A DNA stretch of 35,810 nt from IMG/VR virus record IMGVR_UViG_3300042451_000897, positions 1-35,810 of that record, one strand, 5' to 3'. This DNA is from a virus. The notes beneath the pieces were generated by a model that saw only the letters and a list, made by a program, of their open reading frames with translations, searched no databases and was not told the origin of the DNA. Numbering within the stretch: the first letter of the stretch is position 1; every line of letters starts with the position of its first letter. The position numbers were made by a program, and so were the translations under genes. Below are positions 17,724 to 25,034 of the stretch, piece after piece.

Positions 17724-17927
17724 ATGGAACCATCAAAGCACTGGACGCTAGAAGTACAACAACATGAAGATGGAGATTACTTCATTGAATTTCCTGATGA
17801 TGTTCTTGCTGAAGCTAATTGGAAAGAAGGCGATGTGATTGAATGGATTGATAATAAAGATGGTTCTTGGACATTGCGTAAAAAATTAGATGATAATCAT
17901 GAAAATACTGATGAATCTAAAGAGTAA
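17724..17927 (+). CDS. AbrB/MazE-like small protein (67 aa)
   Basis: The stretch YFIEFPDDVLAEANWKEGDV followed by IEWIDNKDGSWTLRKK has the swapped-hairpin pattern of AbrB/MazE/SpoVT DNA-binding proteins (a strand, 'ANWKEGD', then strands). The acidic tail (DDNHENTDESKE) is unusual for the family. AAGGACAATT precedes the ATG. It may regulate, but there is no partner toxin. Confidence 0.6.
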   Translation: MEPSKHWTLEVQQHEDGDYFIEFPDDVLAEANWKEGDVIEWIDNKDGSWTLRKKLDDNHENTDESKE

Positions 17928-17932
17928 ATATG

Positions 17933-17940
17933 TTTAAATA
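17933..17940 (+). promoter_or_regulatory. Possible late promoter motif
   Basis: TTTAAATA at 17933-17940 differs from T4 late TATAAATA at one position, about 30 nt before the rubrerythrin start. No sigma70 -35 is found here. It would place rubrerythrin and pqqA under late control; the match is weak. Confidence 0.3.
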
Positions 17941-17969
17941 AACGTGTTGTTATTTTTATAGGAGTTGTT

Positions 17970-18404
17970 ATGAGTTTGAAAGGCACAAAAACCGCAGAGT
18001 GTTTGAAAGAAGCTTTTGCGGGTGAATCTATGGCAAATCGTCGCTATCTGTATTTTGCAAATCAGTGCGATATTTCAGGTGAGAATGATTTGGCTGCATT
18101 GTTCCGTTCTACTGCTGAAGGTGAAACAGGACATGCACACGGTCACATGGAATATTTAATTGAAGGCGGTGCTGGCGAACCCGGTACAGACTTGCCGGCG
18201 AAAACTGCAAAAGAAATGCTAGAAGCTGCTGTTCATGGCGAAACGCATGAATATTCAGATATGTATCCTGGCATGGCGAAAATTGCACGTGATGAAGGTT
18301 TTGATGAAGTTGCTGATTGGTTTGAAACTTTGGCGAAAGCTGAACGTTCTCACGCTAATCGTTATCAAAAAGCGTTGGATAAACATATTGCAGAAAATTC
18401 TTAA
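17970..18404 (+). CDS. Rubrerythrin (diiron domain only, 144 aa)
   Basis: Strong match to rubrerythrin: [20 protein letters not shown] at the start, then [53 protein letters not shown] and [19 protein letters not shown]. The four helices carry the diiron ligands in the E...ExxH...E...ExxH pattern. Rubrerythrins reduce hydrogen peroxide in the cytoplasm. The C-terminal rubredoxin domain of classical members is absent, so an external electron donor is needed. GGAG precedes the start; pqqA follows 10 nt after the stop, and a terminator closes the pair. Confidence 0.92.
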   Translation: MSLKGTKTAECLKEAFAGESMANRRYLYFANQCDISGENDLAALFRSTAEGETGHAHGHMEYLIEGGAGEPGTDLPAKTAKEMLEAAVHGETHEYSDMYPGMAKIARDEGFDEVADWFETLAKAERSHANRYQKALDKHIAENS

Positions 18405-18414
18405 GGAGAAAACT

Positions 18415-18489
18415 ATGAACTGGACTACACCTGCGGCACAAGATATGCGTTTTGGTTTTGAAATCACAATGTACATCGCTAATCGTTAA
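18415..18489 (+). CDS. pqqA: PQQ precursor peptide PqqA (24 aa)
   Basis: The 24-residue product starts MNWTTPAAQDM and contains GFEITMYIANR, the signature of PqqA. Glu16 and Tyr20, spaced E-x3-Y, are the residues the radical SAM enzyme PqqE cross-links to build pyrroloquinoline quinone, after PqqD presents the peptide. Length fits the usual 22-24 residues. GGAG lies 6 nt before the ATG and a strong terminator begins 12 nt after the stop, so this is a real gene. No pqqB-E is in the window; they would come from the host. It is too short for routine gene callers and overlaps no other real gene. Confidence 0.9.
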   Translation: MNWTTPAAQDMRFGFEITMYIANR

Positions 18490-18500
18490 TCAGTAAAATA

Positions 18501-18524
18501 AAAGCGGCTTAGGCCGCTTTTTTT
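18501..18524 (+). terminator. Strong terminator after pqqA
   Basis: AAAGCGGC (18501-18508) and GCCGCTTT (18513-18520) pair perfectly around TTAG, with T residues to 18524. The A-rich side (AAAATAAAA) gives it a T-run on the other strand too, so it probably also ends the convergent minus-strand unit. Confidence 0.92.
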
Positions 18525-18694
18525 CTTTCCCTATAAGCTTTTATTCTATAGTCTGCATCGTGTTTCATATTCTTCAATGCAGCATTTGTTATCATGGCAA
18601 AATGATTGCTGCGTGTGACAAGAATTAGAGTATTATCTTCATTTGTATAAACAAAGTAAAATAATTCTCCATCAATAACTTGAATTTTCAACAT
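18509..18694 (-). CDS. Hypothetical phage protein (61 aa)
   Basis: Unrecognised. It is last of three minus-strand genes and its stop lies inside the shared terminator. The N-terminal half is beta-rich (LKIQVIDGELFYFVYTNED) and the C-terminus is a basic helix (ADYRIKAYRERKKAA). The start is 2 nt from the upstream stop. Confidence 0.6.
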   Translation of the reverse strand: MLKIQVIDGELFYFVYTNEDNTLILVTRSNHFAMITNAALKNMKHDADYRIKAYRERKKAA

Positions 18695-18696
18695 TC

Positions 18697-19467
18697 TTAT
18701 TTCGGCTCACAATCAACCCATTTTAAGTTATTATATTGCTCATAACCCCAAGTTCCTTTTGGTATCAAACATGTTCCAAGTTCTGGTCTTTCAGCTTTTC
18801 TTATCTCAACGATACTCCACACTAAGGCAATAAAATAAAGAATTGAAAATGTTATAAGACTCCAACGAACAATTCTTTTTCTTAAATACGCCAATCTTCT
18901 TGCTCTTGTTGCTGCCGCTTTTTTATCTTTTTCTTTTTTAATTGTTATTGCAACCGATTGCTCATACTTAATGCGTTCCATCATTTTTTCGGTACGAGTG
19001 TATAAATCACCTAATTCTGTCGGACATTGGTACACCATAATTTCACGAAGTTCTGCTTTCATTGCATCAAGGCGACTTATCATCAAAACACGTTGTAATG
19101 CTCTTTTACCTAAACTCATTTCACCTGTGTAAACATCAAATGCATGTTTTTCTTCTTCTTCAAAGATTGCCATACATTTCGCATAGTTTTCAAAATAAGT
19201 TCCTAGTTCTTCTCCTATTTGTGTGAATACATCATCTGGCTGCTTTTTGCTAAGTTCAATAATTCTATTTTTTTCTTCAATAAATTGATTCTTCTCTGCA
19301 ACTGTTGGAGCTTTATCTTTAAACTTTGCATGAAACTGTTCATCAAGGTCCGATAGAATTCCTTTAACATCACCTGCGGCTGATGCTATCTCTTTATAAA
19401 GGGCACATCCCTGCTTAACGGCTGCAACTGCACCGTTTGCCAGAGCAAAGAGTGTTATCGGATCCAT
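18697..19467 (-). CDS. Conserved phage membrane protein (256 aa)
   Basis: I recognise the type as a T4-like marine phage unknown but not a function. The N-terminus (DPITLFALANGAVAAVKQGC) is hydrophobic. Residues 30-195 are charged and helical with coiled-coil character, and a transmembrane helix lies near 205-225 (LITFSILYFIALVWSIVEI). The short C-terminal tail has two cysteines. Such a layout could suit a membrane-tethered structural or lysis-timing protein; that is speculation. It is the middle gene of the only fully contained minus-strand operon. Confidence 0.65.
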   Translation of the reverse strand: MDPITLFALANGAVAAVKQGCALYKEIASAAGDVKGILSDLDEQFHAKFKDKAPTVAEKNQFIEEKNRIIELSKKQPDDVFTQIGEELGTYFENYAKCMAIFEEEEKHAFDVYTGEMSLGKRALQRVLMISRLDAMKAELREIMVYQCPTELGDLYTRTEKMMERIKYEQSVAITIKKEKDKKAAATRARRLAYLRKRIVRWSLITFSILYFIALVWSIVEIRKAERPELGTCLIPKGTWGYEQYNNLKWVDCEPK

Positions 19468-19474
19468 AGAATAC

Positions 19475-19690
19475 TTAAACTTTCTTCTTTTTTTCTATCG
19501 AATCTTTTAACATATTTTTGAAAAGTCTGACGGTATTTTGCACATTCTTTTCCGCAAATACTTTTACTACCATCAACTTTTCGTCATAGCTATTTGCGTT
19601 CTCCAAAAATTCTTTAGGAACAGCAAGTTTCTTTTTTTTGGGTTTAAATTTGTCTAATTTAGCTTTTACGTCTTCCGAATCATCGGACAT
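19475..19690 (-). CDS. Small basic phage protein (71 aa)
   Basis: Lysine-rich N-terminus (LDKFKPKKKKLAVPKEFLEN), then YDEKLMVVKVFAEKNVQNTV and RLFKNMLKDSIEKKKK. The second half recalls the C-terminal helix of FliF-like proteins (a 'LVR-AEEDP--VA-V---W' pattern) reported in some phages, but the match is weak. It heads the minus-strand operon. Confidence 0.55.
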   Translation of the reverse strand: MSDDSEDVKAKLDKFKPKKKKLAVPKEFLENANSYDEKLMVVKVFAEKNVQNTVRLFKNMLKDSIEKKKKV

Positions 19691-19732
19691 GTTAGGATTT
19701 CCTTGAATGTGTTACAATCACGAAAATCACTA

Positions 19733-19781
19733 ATACTATGAACTGAACGGGTATCCAAACATCCGGACACTCAGTTAGTAT
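19733..19781. repeat. Imperfect inverted repeat between divergent genes
   Basis: ATACT-ATG-AACTGA (19733-19746) mirrors TCAGTT-AGTAT (19771-19781): 11 pairs with a 3-nt bulge. It sits between the minus-strand operon and the plus-strand promoter at 19807, where an operator or terminator could lie. There is no T-run. Confidence 0.45.
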
Positions 19782-19806
19782 GGGAAATCATTGCCACAAA
19801 TCACAC

Positions 19807-19836
19807 TTGACAATCACCTAATATTTATGCTATACT
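19807..19836 (+). promoter_or_regulatory. Sigma70-type promoter
   Basis: TTGACA at 19807-19812 and TATACT at 19831-19836 with an 18-bp spacer. It is followed at once by a late-type motif, so the gene at 19871 may have both early and late starts. Confidence 0.75.
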
Positions 19837-19847
19837 GTGATTTCGTG

Positions 19848-19855
19848 AATAAATA
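19848..19855 (+). promoter_or_regulatory. Possible late promoter motif
   Basis: AATAAATA at 19848-19855 matches TATAAATA except for the first base. It lies 16 nt before the ATG at 19871, with GCAGGAG between. Confidence 0.35.
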
Positions 19856-19870
19856 CATGCAGGAGTTATT

Positions 19871-20938
19871 ATGAGTAAGTCAATTGACATAAAAGCAATC
19901 TTATCAAACAACAAAGAACCCAAGTTTTCGGGTGAATTGTCACAATCGCAACTGACTCAGGCGCTGAACTGGTACGCCCAGAATCGTGATTCCAAAGATG
20001 CAACAAAATATGCATCCGACTATCTCAAAAAGAAATACAAAATAACGGGCCTGGATGCTCTTAAAACCGTTCCGACTACATTTGGGTTTCTGTGTCGTAT
20101 CGTAAGCACCGGAGGGGTCCTAGATGGTTCCAACGCTGCCTGGTTTGATGAGACTGTCAACAAAATCAAAAACACAAAACAAGTTACAAAAGTTGTAACA
20201 GAGAAGACTGCGAACATCCAGGATTATATTAAAAGAAAAGCAAGTGATTGTATTGGTGAACTGGAAGGTCAAATTGACGATTTGATAATTTCTGATTTCA
20301 AAGCAGATGTTTCACCTTTTGCAACAATGAACAATTTTGAAATAAAAGCAGCACATACAAAATTTGTAATAGAACATTTCAAAAAACGTCGAGTTGAATA
20401 TGATGAAGTTTTGACAACAACCGATTCTGATATCAAAGAAGCATATTCAAACTTTACAAAAACGCAACTTAAAAAATTGGTAGCATACTGTGACCAAGTA
20501 ATTGTTGATGGTATGAAATTAGCTGGTGAAGCGGTAAAGTCACGCAAGCCCCGTAAGCGTAAAGCAAAGTCTGCCGAACAAATTGTTGGTAAGATGAATT
20601 ATGCAAAAGATTTTGCTGAAATGAAACTTGTATCTGTTGATCCGAAAACAATCATTGGTGCATCATCGTTGTGGGTGTATAATACCAAAACACGAAAGCT
20701 TGGCGTGTATCATGCACTTGATGCTGCTGGTTTGAATATCAAAGGTTCAACAATACAAAACTTTGCCGAAAGCAAATCAATATGTAAAACACTTCGTAAA
20801 CCTGAAGTAACAATACCGGAAGTTTTAAAAGCGGGTAAAGTTACACTCCGTACTTTATTAACAGATACTCGTGCCGCAGAAAAAGTGTTGACTGGTCGTA
20901 TTAATACTGATACAATTCTATTGAGAGTGACAAAATGA
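19871..20938 (+). CDS. Conserved T4-like phage protein of unknown function (355 aa)
   Basis: This is a large protein that I associate with marine T4-like genomes but cannot assign. An N-terminal region (LTQALNWYAQNRDSKDATKY) is followed by a long helical middle, a very basic stretch at about 228-240 (KSRKPRKRKAKSAE), then a beta-rich C-terminal third (SLWVYNTKTRKLGVYHALDA, PEVTIPEVLKAGKVTLRTLL). The basic linker suggests nucleic-acid binding. AGGAG precedes the start. It is followed by a 33-aa frame and RNase H. Confidence 0.7.
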   Translation: MSKSIDIKAILSNNKEPKFSGELSQSQLTQALNWYAQNRDSKDATKYASDYLKKKYKITGLDALKTVPTTFGFLCRIVSTGGVLDGSNAAWFDETVNKIKNTKQVTKVVTEKTANIQDYIKRKASDCIGELEGQIDDLIISDFKADVSPFATMNNFEIKAAHTKFVIEHFKKRRVEYDEVLTTTDSDIKEAYSNFTKTQLKKLVAYCDQVIVDGMKLAGEAVKSRKPRKRKAKSAEQIVGKMNYAKDFAEMKLVSVDPKTIIGASSLWVYNTKTRKLGVYHALDAAGLNIKGSTIQNFAESKSICKTLRKPEVTIPEVLKAGKVTLRTLLTDTRAAEKVLTGRINTDTILLRVTK

Positions 20939-21036
20939 CGATGCGCGGTTATTACTACCGTAAATTTAAATTCCATTTGAAACTTACATTCTTATTTTTG
21001 TTCAAAGGTGTAGTTCTAGGAAAACACGTAAAATGA
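20935..21036 (+). CDS. Short basic peptide (33 aa)
   Basis: Starts and stops in ATGA overlaps with both neighbours, which favours translation. It begins MTMRGYYYRKFKFHLKLTF and includes FLFLFKGVVLG, so it is basic and hydrophobic. Function unknown; it may simply couple translation into the RNase H gene. Confidence 0.45.
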   Translation: MTMRGYYYRKFKFHLKLTFLFLFKGVVLGKHVK

Positions 21037-21881
21037 TAATTTTTGACTACAATCAAGTGGCAATCTCGTCACTTATGGAACAAATCGGTTCATCTAAAAA
21101 ACCGGTTGAAGAAAATCTTGTTCGACATATGATATTGAATGTTATTCGGACATATGTAAAAAAATTCAAAGAAACTTATGGACCAGAAGTTGTGATTGCT
21201 TGTGATAATCGCAATTACTGGCGCCGTGAGTATTTTCCCCAATACAAAGCAAGTCGTAAGAAGAGCAGAGATGCATCTGGTCATGATTGGAATTCAATCT
21301 TTGATTGTTTGCATAAAATTAAAACTGAACTTAAAGAGCATTCACCATATAAAGTGATTGATGTGGAAACTGCTGAAGCCGACGATATTATTGCCACATT
21401 AACGATACTCAAATCAGCTAGTGAAAAGGTAATGATTCTTTCTTCGGATAAAGATTTTGCACAACTACAGAAATATCCTAATGTGCAACAATATTCTCCC
21501 ATACTAAAGAAGTTTATCAATGAACCTCTGCCTGCTGTTCAGTTGAAGCAGATGATTATTCGTGGTGACAAGGGTGATGGTATTCCCAACATTCTGACAC
21601 AAGATAATGTGTTTATTGAAGGCGGTCGTCAAAAGCCTATTACTGAAGCAAAGATTATTAACTGGCTGAATCAAAAGCCAGAAGAATTTTGTAATGACGA
21701 TATGCTTCGCAACTACAAACGAAATGAACTTCTGATTGATTTGACCAAAGTTCCAGAAACTCTTCAAAAAAGTATTATAGATACATATGAATCTTCTGCT
21801 GGTCATCCAAAACAGAAGTTTATGAATTATATGATTGCAAACAAACTAAAAAATTTACTTGAGGTAGTCCATGAGTTCTGA
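21033..21881 (+). CDS. rnh: RNase H / 5'-3' flap nuclease (T4 Rnh-like, 282 aa)
   Basis: Length and motifs match T4 RNase H, a FEN-family nuclease that removes RNA primers from Okazaki fragments behind gp43. Acidic metal ligands appear as IIFDYNQ (start), IACDNRNYWRREYFPQYKAS, VETAEADDIIATL, ILSSDKDFAQLQ and IIRGDKGDGIPNI, the last being the helix-hairpin-helix-like part that grips the DNA. The C-terminal helices would contact gp32 or gp45. It starts in an ATGA overlap and overlaps the next gene by 11 nt. Confidence 0.9.
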   Translation: MIIFDYNQVAISSLMEQIGSSKKPVEENLVRHMILNVIRTYVKKFKETYGPEVVIACDNRNYWRREYFPQYKASRKKSRDASGHDWNSIFDCLHKIKTELKEHSPYKVIDVETAEADDIIATLTILKSASEKVMILSSDKDFAQLQKYPNVQQYSPILKKFINEPLPAVQLKQMIIRGDKGDGIPNILTQDNVFIEGGRQKPITEAKIINWLNQKPEEFCNDDMLRNYKRNELLIDLTKVPETLQKSIIDTYESSAGHPKQKFMNYMIANKLKNLLEVVHEF

Positions 21882-22302
21882 AAAACTTTATTCTGAAATC
21901 TTTGAAGATTTTGAAAAAGCTACAACCAAACAAGAACGTATAAATCTTCTACGCCGTGAGGGTGATGAACGATTTCGATTCTTTCTTCAACTAGTATTCA
22001 ACCCTGCAATTGAGTTTGATATTGTGTTACCACACATTTATCGACCTGCTAAAGACCCTGCGGGTTTAAACTATGCATACCTTGACACTGAAATGCCGAA
22101 GATGTATCGGTTTATCAAAAATCATCCAATGCGACCACAAGAATTTACCGCAGATAAGACTACACAATTAATTTTGGTTATGCTAGAATCTCTTCATAGA
22201 GATGAAGCAGCAATGATTCTTAAAGTCTTCCAGAAAGATTTCAAAGTAAAACATTTAACTCCTTCTTTGGTAAAAGAAGCATTTCCTGATTTGATTATAT
22301 GA
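21871..22302 (+). CDS. DNA-ligase N-terminal-domain-like protein (143 aa)
   Basis: The layout resembles the helical N-terminal domain of phage ATP-dependent DNA ligases: TTKQERINLLRREGDERFRF, FLQLVFNPAIEFDIVLPHIY, then LILVMLESLHRDEAAMILKV and a closing VKEAFPDLI (T4 ligase has KVWPGLI at the same place). The catalytic nucleotidyltransferase domain with its KxDG lysine is absent. It may bind DNA beside RNase H, or be a free-standing family in T4-like phages; the similarity is my reading, not an alignment. Confidence 0.6.
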   Translation: MSSEKLYSEIFEDFEKATTKQERINLLRREGDERFRFFLQLVFNPAIEFDIVLPHIYRPAKDPAGLNYAYLDTEMPKMYRFIKNHPMRPQEFTADKTTQLILVMLESLHRDEAAMILKVFQKDFKVKHLTPSLVKEAFPDLII

Positions 22303-22739
22303 AAATAGTCGTTGTCTCTGGCGGATTTGACCCAATTCATTCCGGGCATCTTGCAATGTTGCGTGAAGCATCCGGTATGGGTGACAAACTTATTGTTGGC
22401 GTAAACTCTGATGCATGGCTTACACGTAAAAAAGGTAAGCCATTTATGAACATTCGTGAACGCAAGGCAATACTTCAATCCATTCGTTGGGTTGATGAAG
22501 TATGGGAGTTTGATGATTCTGATGGCACTGCATGTGAATTGCTTGAGCGTGTAAGAACTCATCATCAACAAATATTACCAATATTGTCTAACTTTTCAAT
22601 TTGGTTTGCGAATGGTGGTGATAGAAATGAATCTAACAACGCTGAAGCAAATGTGCCAAATATTAATTTTGTATATGGTGTTGGCGGCAGTAATAAAATG
22701 AACTCATCATCTTGGATATTAAGGAACTGGAATGAGTAA
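22299..22739 (+). CDS. Cytidylyltransferase-like nucleotidyltransferase (146 aa)
   Basis: The N-terminus VVVSGGFDPIHSGHLAMLRE has the HxGH motif of the nucleotidyl transferase fold, followed by LIVGVNSDAWLTRKKGKPFM and IRERKAILQSIRWVDEVW, as in HldE/RfaE2 and glycerol-3-phosphate cytidylyltransferases. Such enzymes activate sugars or alcohol phosphates with CTP or ATP. The end GVGGSNKMNSSSWIL corresponds to the nucleotide-closing loop. It leads a surface-polysaccharide-type cluster. Confidence 0.8.
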   Translation: MKIVVVSGGFDPIHSGHLAMLREASGMGDKLIVGVNSDAWLTRKKGKPFMNIRERKAILQSIRWVDEVWEFDDSDGTACELLERVRTHHQQILPILSNFSIWFANGGDRNESNNAEANVPNINFVYGVGGSNKMNSSSWILRNWNE

Positions 22740-22881
22740 TGGTGGAAAAGGCTCAAAGCCAAGACCCATTGAAATACCACGTGAAAAATTCAATGATAAC
22801 TGGGATAAAATTTTTAAGAAAAGGGTGAAGGATGAAAGTAGCAGTGGTAACACCGACAATCGGAGCAACAACTCTAAGTGA
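22732..22881 (+). CDS. Small basic T4-like phage protein (49 aa)
   Basis: It begins SNGGKGSKPRPIEIPREKF and continues NDNWDKIFKK, a pattern I recall from small T4-like phage proteins (GKGDKRRP...FD-NWD-IF). The start overlaps the previous stop. Its last 50 nt overlap the glycosyltransferase start at 22832 in another frame, and the Ser/Asn-rich tail there may be poorly constrained. Confidence 0.6.
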   Translation: MSNGGKGSKPRPIEIPREKFNDNWDKIFKKRVKDESSSGNTDNRSNNSK

Positions 22882-23584
22882 TTGTCTTCAATCTGTTGAT
22901 GAACAGACCTATGATAATCTGACACATTATGTTTTTCTTGATGGTAAAGAACATGAAAGCAAAATTTGGCATCAGATGGAAGGCGCAACAAAAGTTAAAA
23001 CCGTTCGTCTTGAAGAAAATATCGGAAAAGGCTGGTATGGTCATCGTGTATACGCTGCATGTGGTTTTCTTGTCAATGCTGATGTTATATGTTACCTCGA
23101 TGAAGATAATTGGCTTGAGCCTAATCACATTGAGAAGTTGGTTGATAGAATCAAAAAAGGCGCTGATTGGGCGTATTCATTAAGAAAAATTTACGATAAA
23201 GAAGGTAACTTTCTTTGTGAAGACAATTGTGAATCACTAGGACAATGGCCAATTTATTTTAATCCCGATGCGTATCATATTGATACATCCTCATTTATGG
23301 TAAAAGCTGATATTGCTCGTAATTTGAGTATGGCTTGGTATGCACAGTGGGGAGCTGACAGACAATTCTTCAATGCACTGAAACAATATTTTCCAAACTT
23401 TTCTTGTTCAAAAGAATATTCACTATGTTATAGACTTGATGGTAATCCTAAATCAGTTACGGCAGATTTTTTTGAAAAAGGTAATAAAGAAAATGCTAAG
23501 AAATACTCAAATGGATTTCCTTGGCAGCAACAATATAAAGAAGAGTACACTGTTGGACCTGGTATAACTATAGTGAGTGGATAA
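22832..23584 (+). CDS. Family 2 glycosyltransferase (250 aa)
   Basis: GT-A fold signs are VAVVTPTIGATTLSDCLQSV (nucleotide-binding start), then ICYLDEDNWLEPNHIEKLVD, with the D-x-D metal motif as DED. SSFMVKADIARNL and WGADRQFF are the acceptor and catalytic base regions. It would transfer a sugar from a nucleotide donor to phage DNA, a virion protein or host envelope; none is specified. AAGG precedes the ATG, and RfbC- and GalE-like genes follow with single-base overlaps. Confidence 0.82.
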   Translation: MKVAVVTPTIGATTLSDCLQSVDEQTYDNLTHYVFLDGKEHESKIWHQMEGATKVKTVRLEENIGKGWYGHRVYAACGFLVNADVICYLDEDNWLEPNHIEKLVDRIKKGADWAYSLRKIYDKEGNFLCEDNCESLGQWPIYFNPDAYHIDTSSFMVKADIARNLSMAWYAQWGADRQFFNALKQYFPNFSCSKEYSLCYRLDGNPKSVTADFFEKGNKENAKKYSNGFPWQQQYKEEYTVGPGITIVSG

Positions 23585-24075
23585 TGATAATCGAAGATAC
23601 AAGCCTTAAAGGCGTTAAATTAATTAAACCAACTGTTTATGAAGACTATCGTGGCACGAATATTGAAACGTGGCACAAAGATAATTATGAGCAGTTAGGC
23701 GTAAACTTTATTCTTGATAGCGTGTCAACATCCCGTAGACATACACTACGTGGTATTCATGGAGATGATTGTACAACAAAACTTGTTTCGTGTTTACATG
23801 GAACAATTTATCAAATCGTAATCAATCTTGATGAAGATTCTGACCAATATGGTCAATGGCAAGAATTTACTTTGTCAGACAGAAACGGATATCAAGTTCT
23901 ATTGCCTCCGAAACATGGTAATGCACACTTGGTAATGTCGGAGCATTGTGTGTTCAGTTACAAGCTTGACCAGTATTATGACCGCAAATCACAATACACT
24001 GTCAAGTGGAACGATGAGCGTTTTAATATTTACTGGCCAATTAAAAATCCTATTTTATCTGAGAGAGATAGATGA
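23584..24075 (+). CDS. dTDP-4-dehydrorhamnose 3,5-epimerase-like (RfbC, 163 aa)
   Basis: Cupin-fold markers of the RfbC family are present: VYEDYRGTNIETWHKDNY, TSRRHTLRGIHGDD (the active-site histidine) and VLLPPKHGNAHLVMSEHCVF, then YKLDQYYD. Normal RfbC enzymes are about 180 aa. The family epimerises 4-keto sugars on the way to rhamnose and related sugars. It starts in a TAATG overlap with the glycosyltransferase. Confidence 0.82.
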   Translation: MIIEDTSLKGVKLIKPTVYEDYRGTNIETWHKDNYEQLGVNFILDSVSTSRRHTLRGIHGDDCTTKLVSCLHGTIYQIVINLDEDSDQYGQWQEFTLSDRNGYQVLLPPKHGNAHLVMSEHCVFSYKLDQYYDRKSQYTVKWNDERFNIYWPIKNPILSERDR

Positions 24076-25034
24076 GAATAGCGTTAGTAACGGGTGGTTC
24101 AGGTTATCTAGGTTCACATCTTGGTAAAGCACTGAAGAAAGCTGGTTACTTTACAGTGTGTTTTGATATTAAAACACCACAGAATGATATCTACTGGGAT
24201 GTTTATTCTCCTGGTGATATTCGGTCACATGAAGATTTATCAAGAGTATTTGTAAACTGGACACCAGATATTGTTTTCCATCTTGCGGGTCGTATTGAAG
24301 TTGGTGAATCAGTTTTATCTCCTGAAGTGTTTTGGGATGTCAATGTAGGTGGCACGTGCAATCTATTAAATTTTATGAGATGTTACAATGTTAGGAATAT
24401 TGTTTATTCTTCTACTGCCGGCGTTTATCGTTCTCAGCACACTACACTCTCTGAGAAAGCGGAAATAACAAATAACAATCCATATTCAAACAGCAAATAT
24501 GCTGCCGAATGTGCGATTCGTGACTCCAAAACAAAACATATTATTTTTAGATTCTTCAATCTTGCGGGTGCAGACCCAGACGGTGAAATGGGCGAAATGC
24601 ATGAACCCGAAACACATTTGATTCCGCTAATGTTCGAAAGTCTAAATAATAAAAAGGAGTTTATTGTAAATGGTAACGATTATAATACACCTGATGGTAC
24701 ATGTATTCGTGATTTTGTGCATGTTTCCGATGTAGCAGATGCTCATGTGTTAGCTGACAATTATTTACAAACAAAGTACGAAAGTCAACCTACTCTGTTC
24801 AATTTAGGATTAGGAAAAGGTTACACCAACTTGCAAGTTATAAACACCGCAATGTCTGAACTTAAACTTAATATTGAATATCAAATTGGTAAAAGAAGAG
24901 AAGGTGACCCATCAAAACTCGTTGCCAACATAGATTTGGCAAAACAACACCTTAATTTTAAACCTAAACATAATTTAAAATCCATTTTAAAAACAGCTTT
25001 TAACTGGCATGAATACCAACGACAAATCGATTGA
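24072..25034 (+). CDS. galE: NAD-dependent sugar epimerase, GalE-like (320 aa)
   Basis: The Rossmann motif is VTGGSGYLGSHLGKALKKAG (G-x-x-G-x-x-G). The catalytic part has SSTAGVY and YSNSKYAAE (Y-x3-K), and TCIRDFVHVSDVADAHVLA with YQIGKRREGDPSKLVAN are the usual C-terminal GalE blocks. It converts a UDP-sugar at C4 (UDP-glucose/galactose or the N-acetyl pair). It overlaps the RfbC-like gene by ATGA and runs 26 nt into the ClpP gene. Confidence 0.88.
   Translation: MRIALVTGGSGYLGSHLGKALKKAGYFTVCFDIKTPQNDIYWDVYSPGDIRSHEDLSRVFVNWTPDIVFHLAGRIEVGESVLSPEVFWDVNVGGTCNLLNFMRCYNVRNIVYSSTAGVYRSQHTTLSEKAEITNNNPYSNSKYAAECAIRDSKTKHIIFRFFNLAGADPDGEMGEMHEPETHLIPLMFESLNNKKEFIVNGNDYNTPDGTCIRDFVHVSDVADAHVLADNYLQTKYESQPTLFNLGLGKGYTNLQVINTAMSELKLNIEYQIGKRREGDPSKLVANIDLAKQHLNFKPKHNLKSILKTAFNWHEYQRQID

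Noticed and set aside
18235-18489. 84-codon frame ending with the PqqA sequence
   Set aside because: Its first part lies in rubrerythrin in the wrong frame. The real start is ATG 18415 with GGAG.
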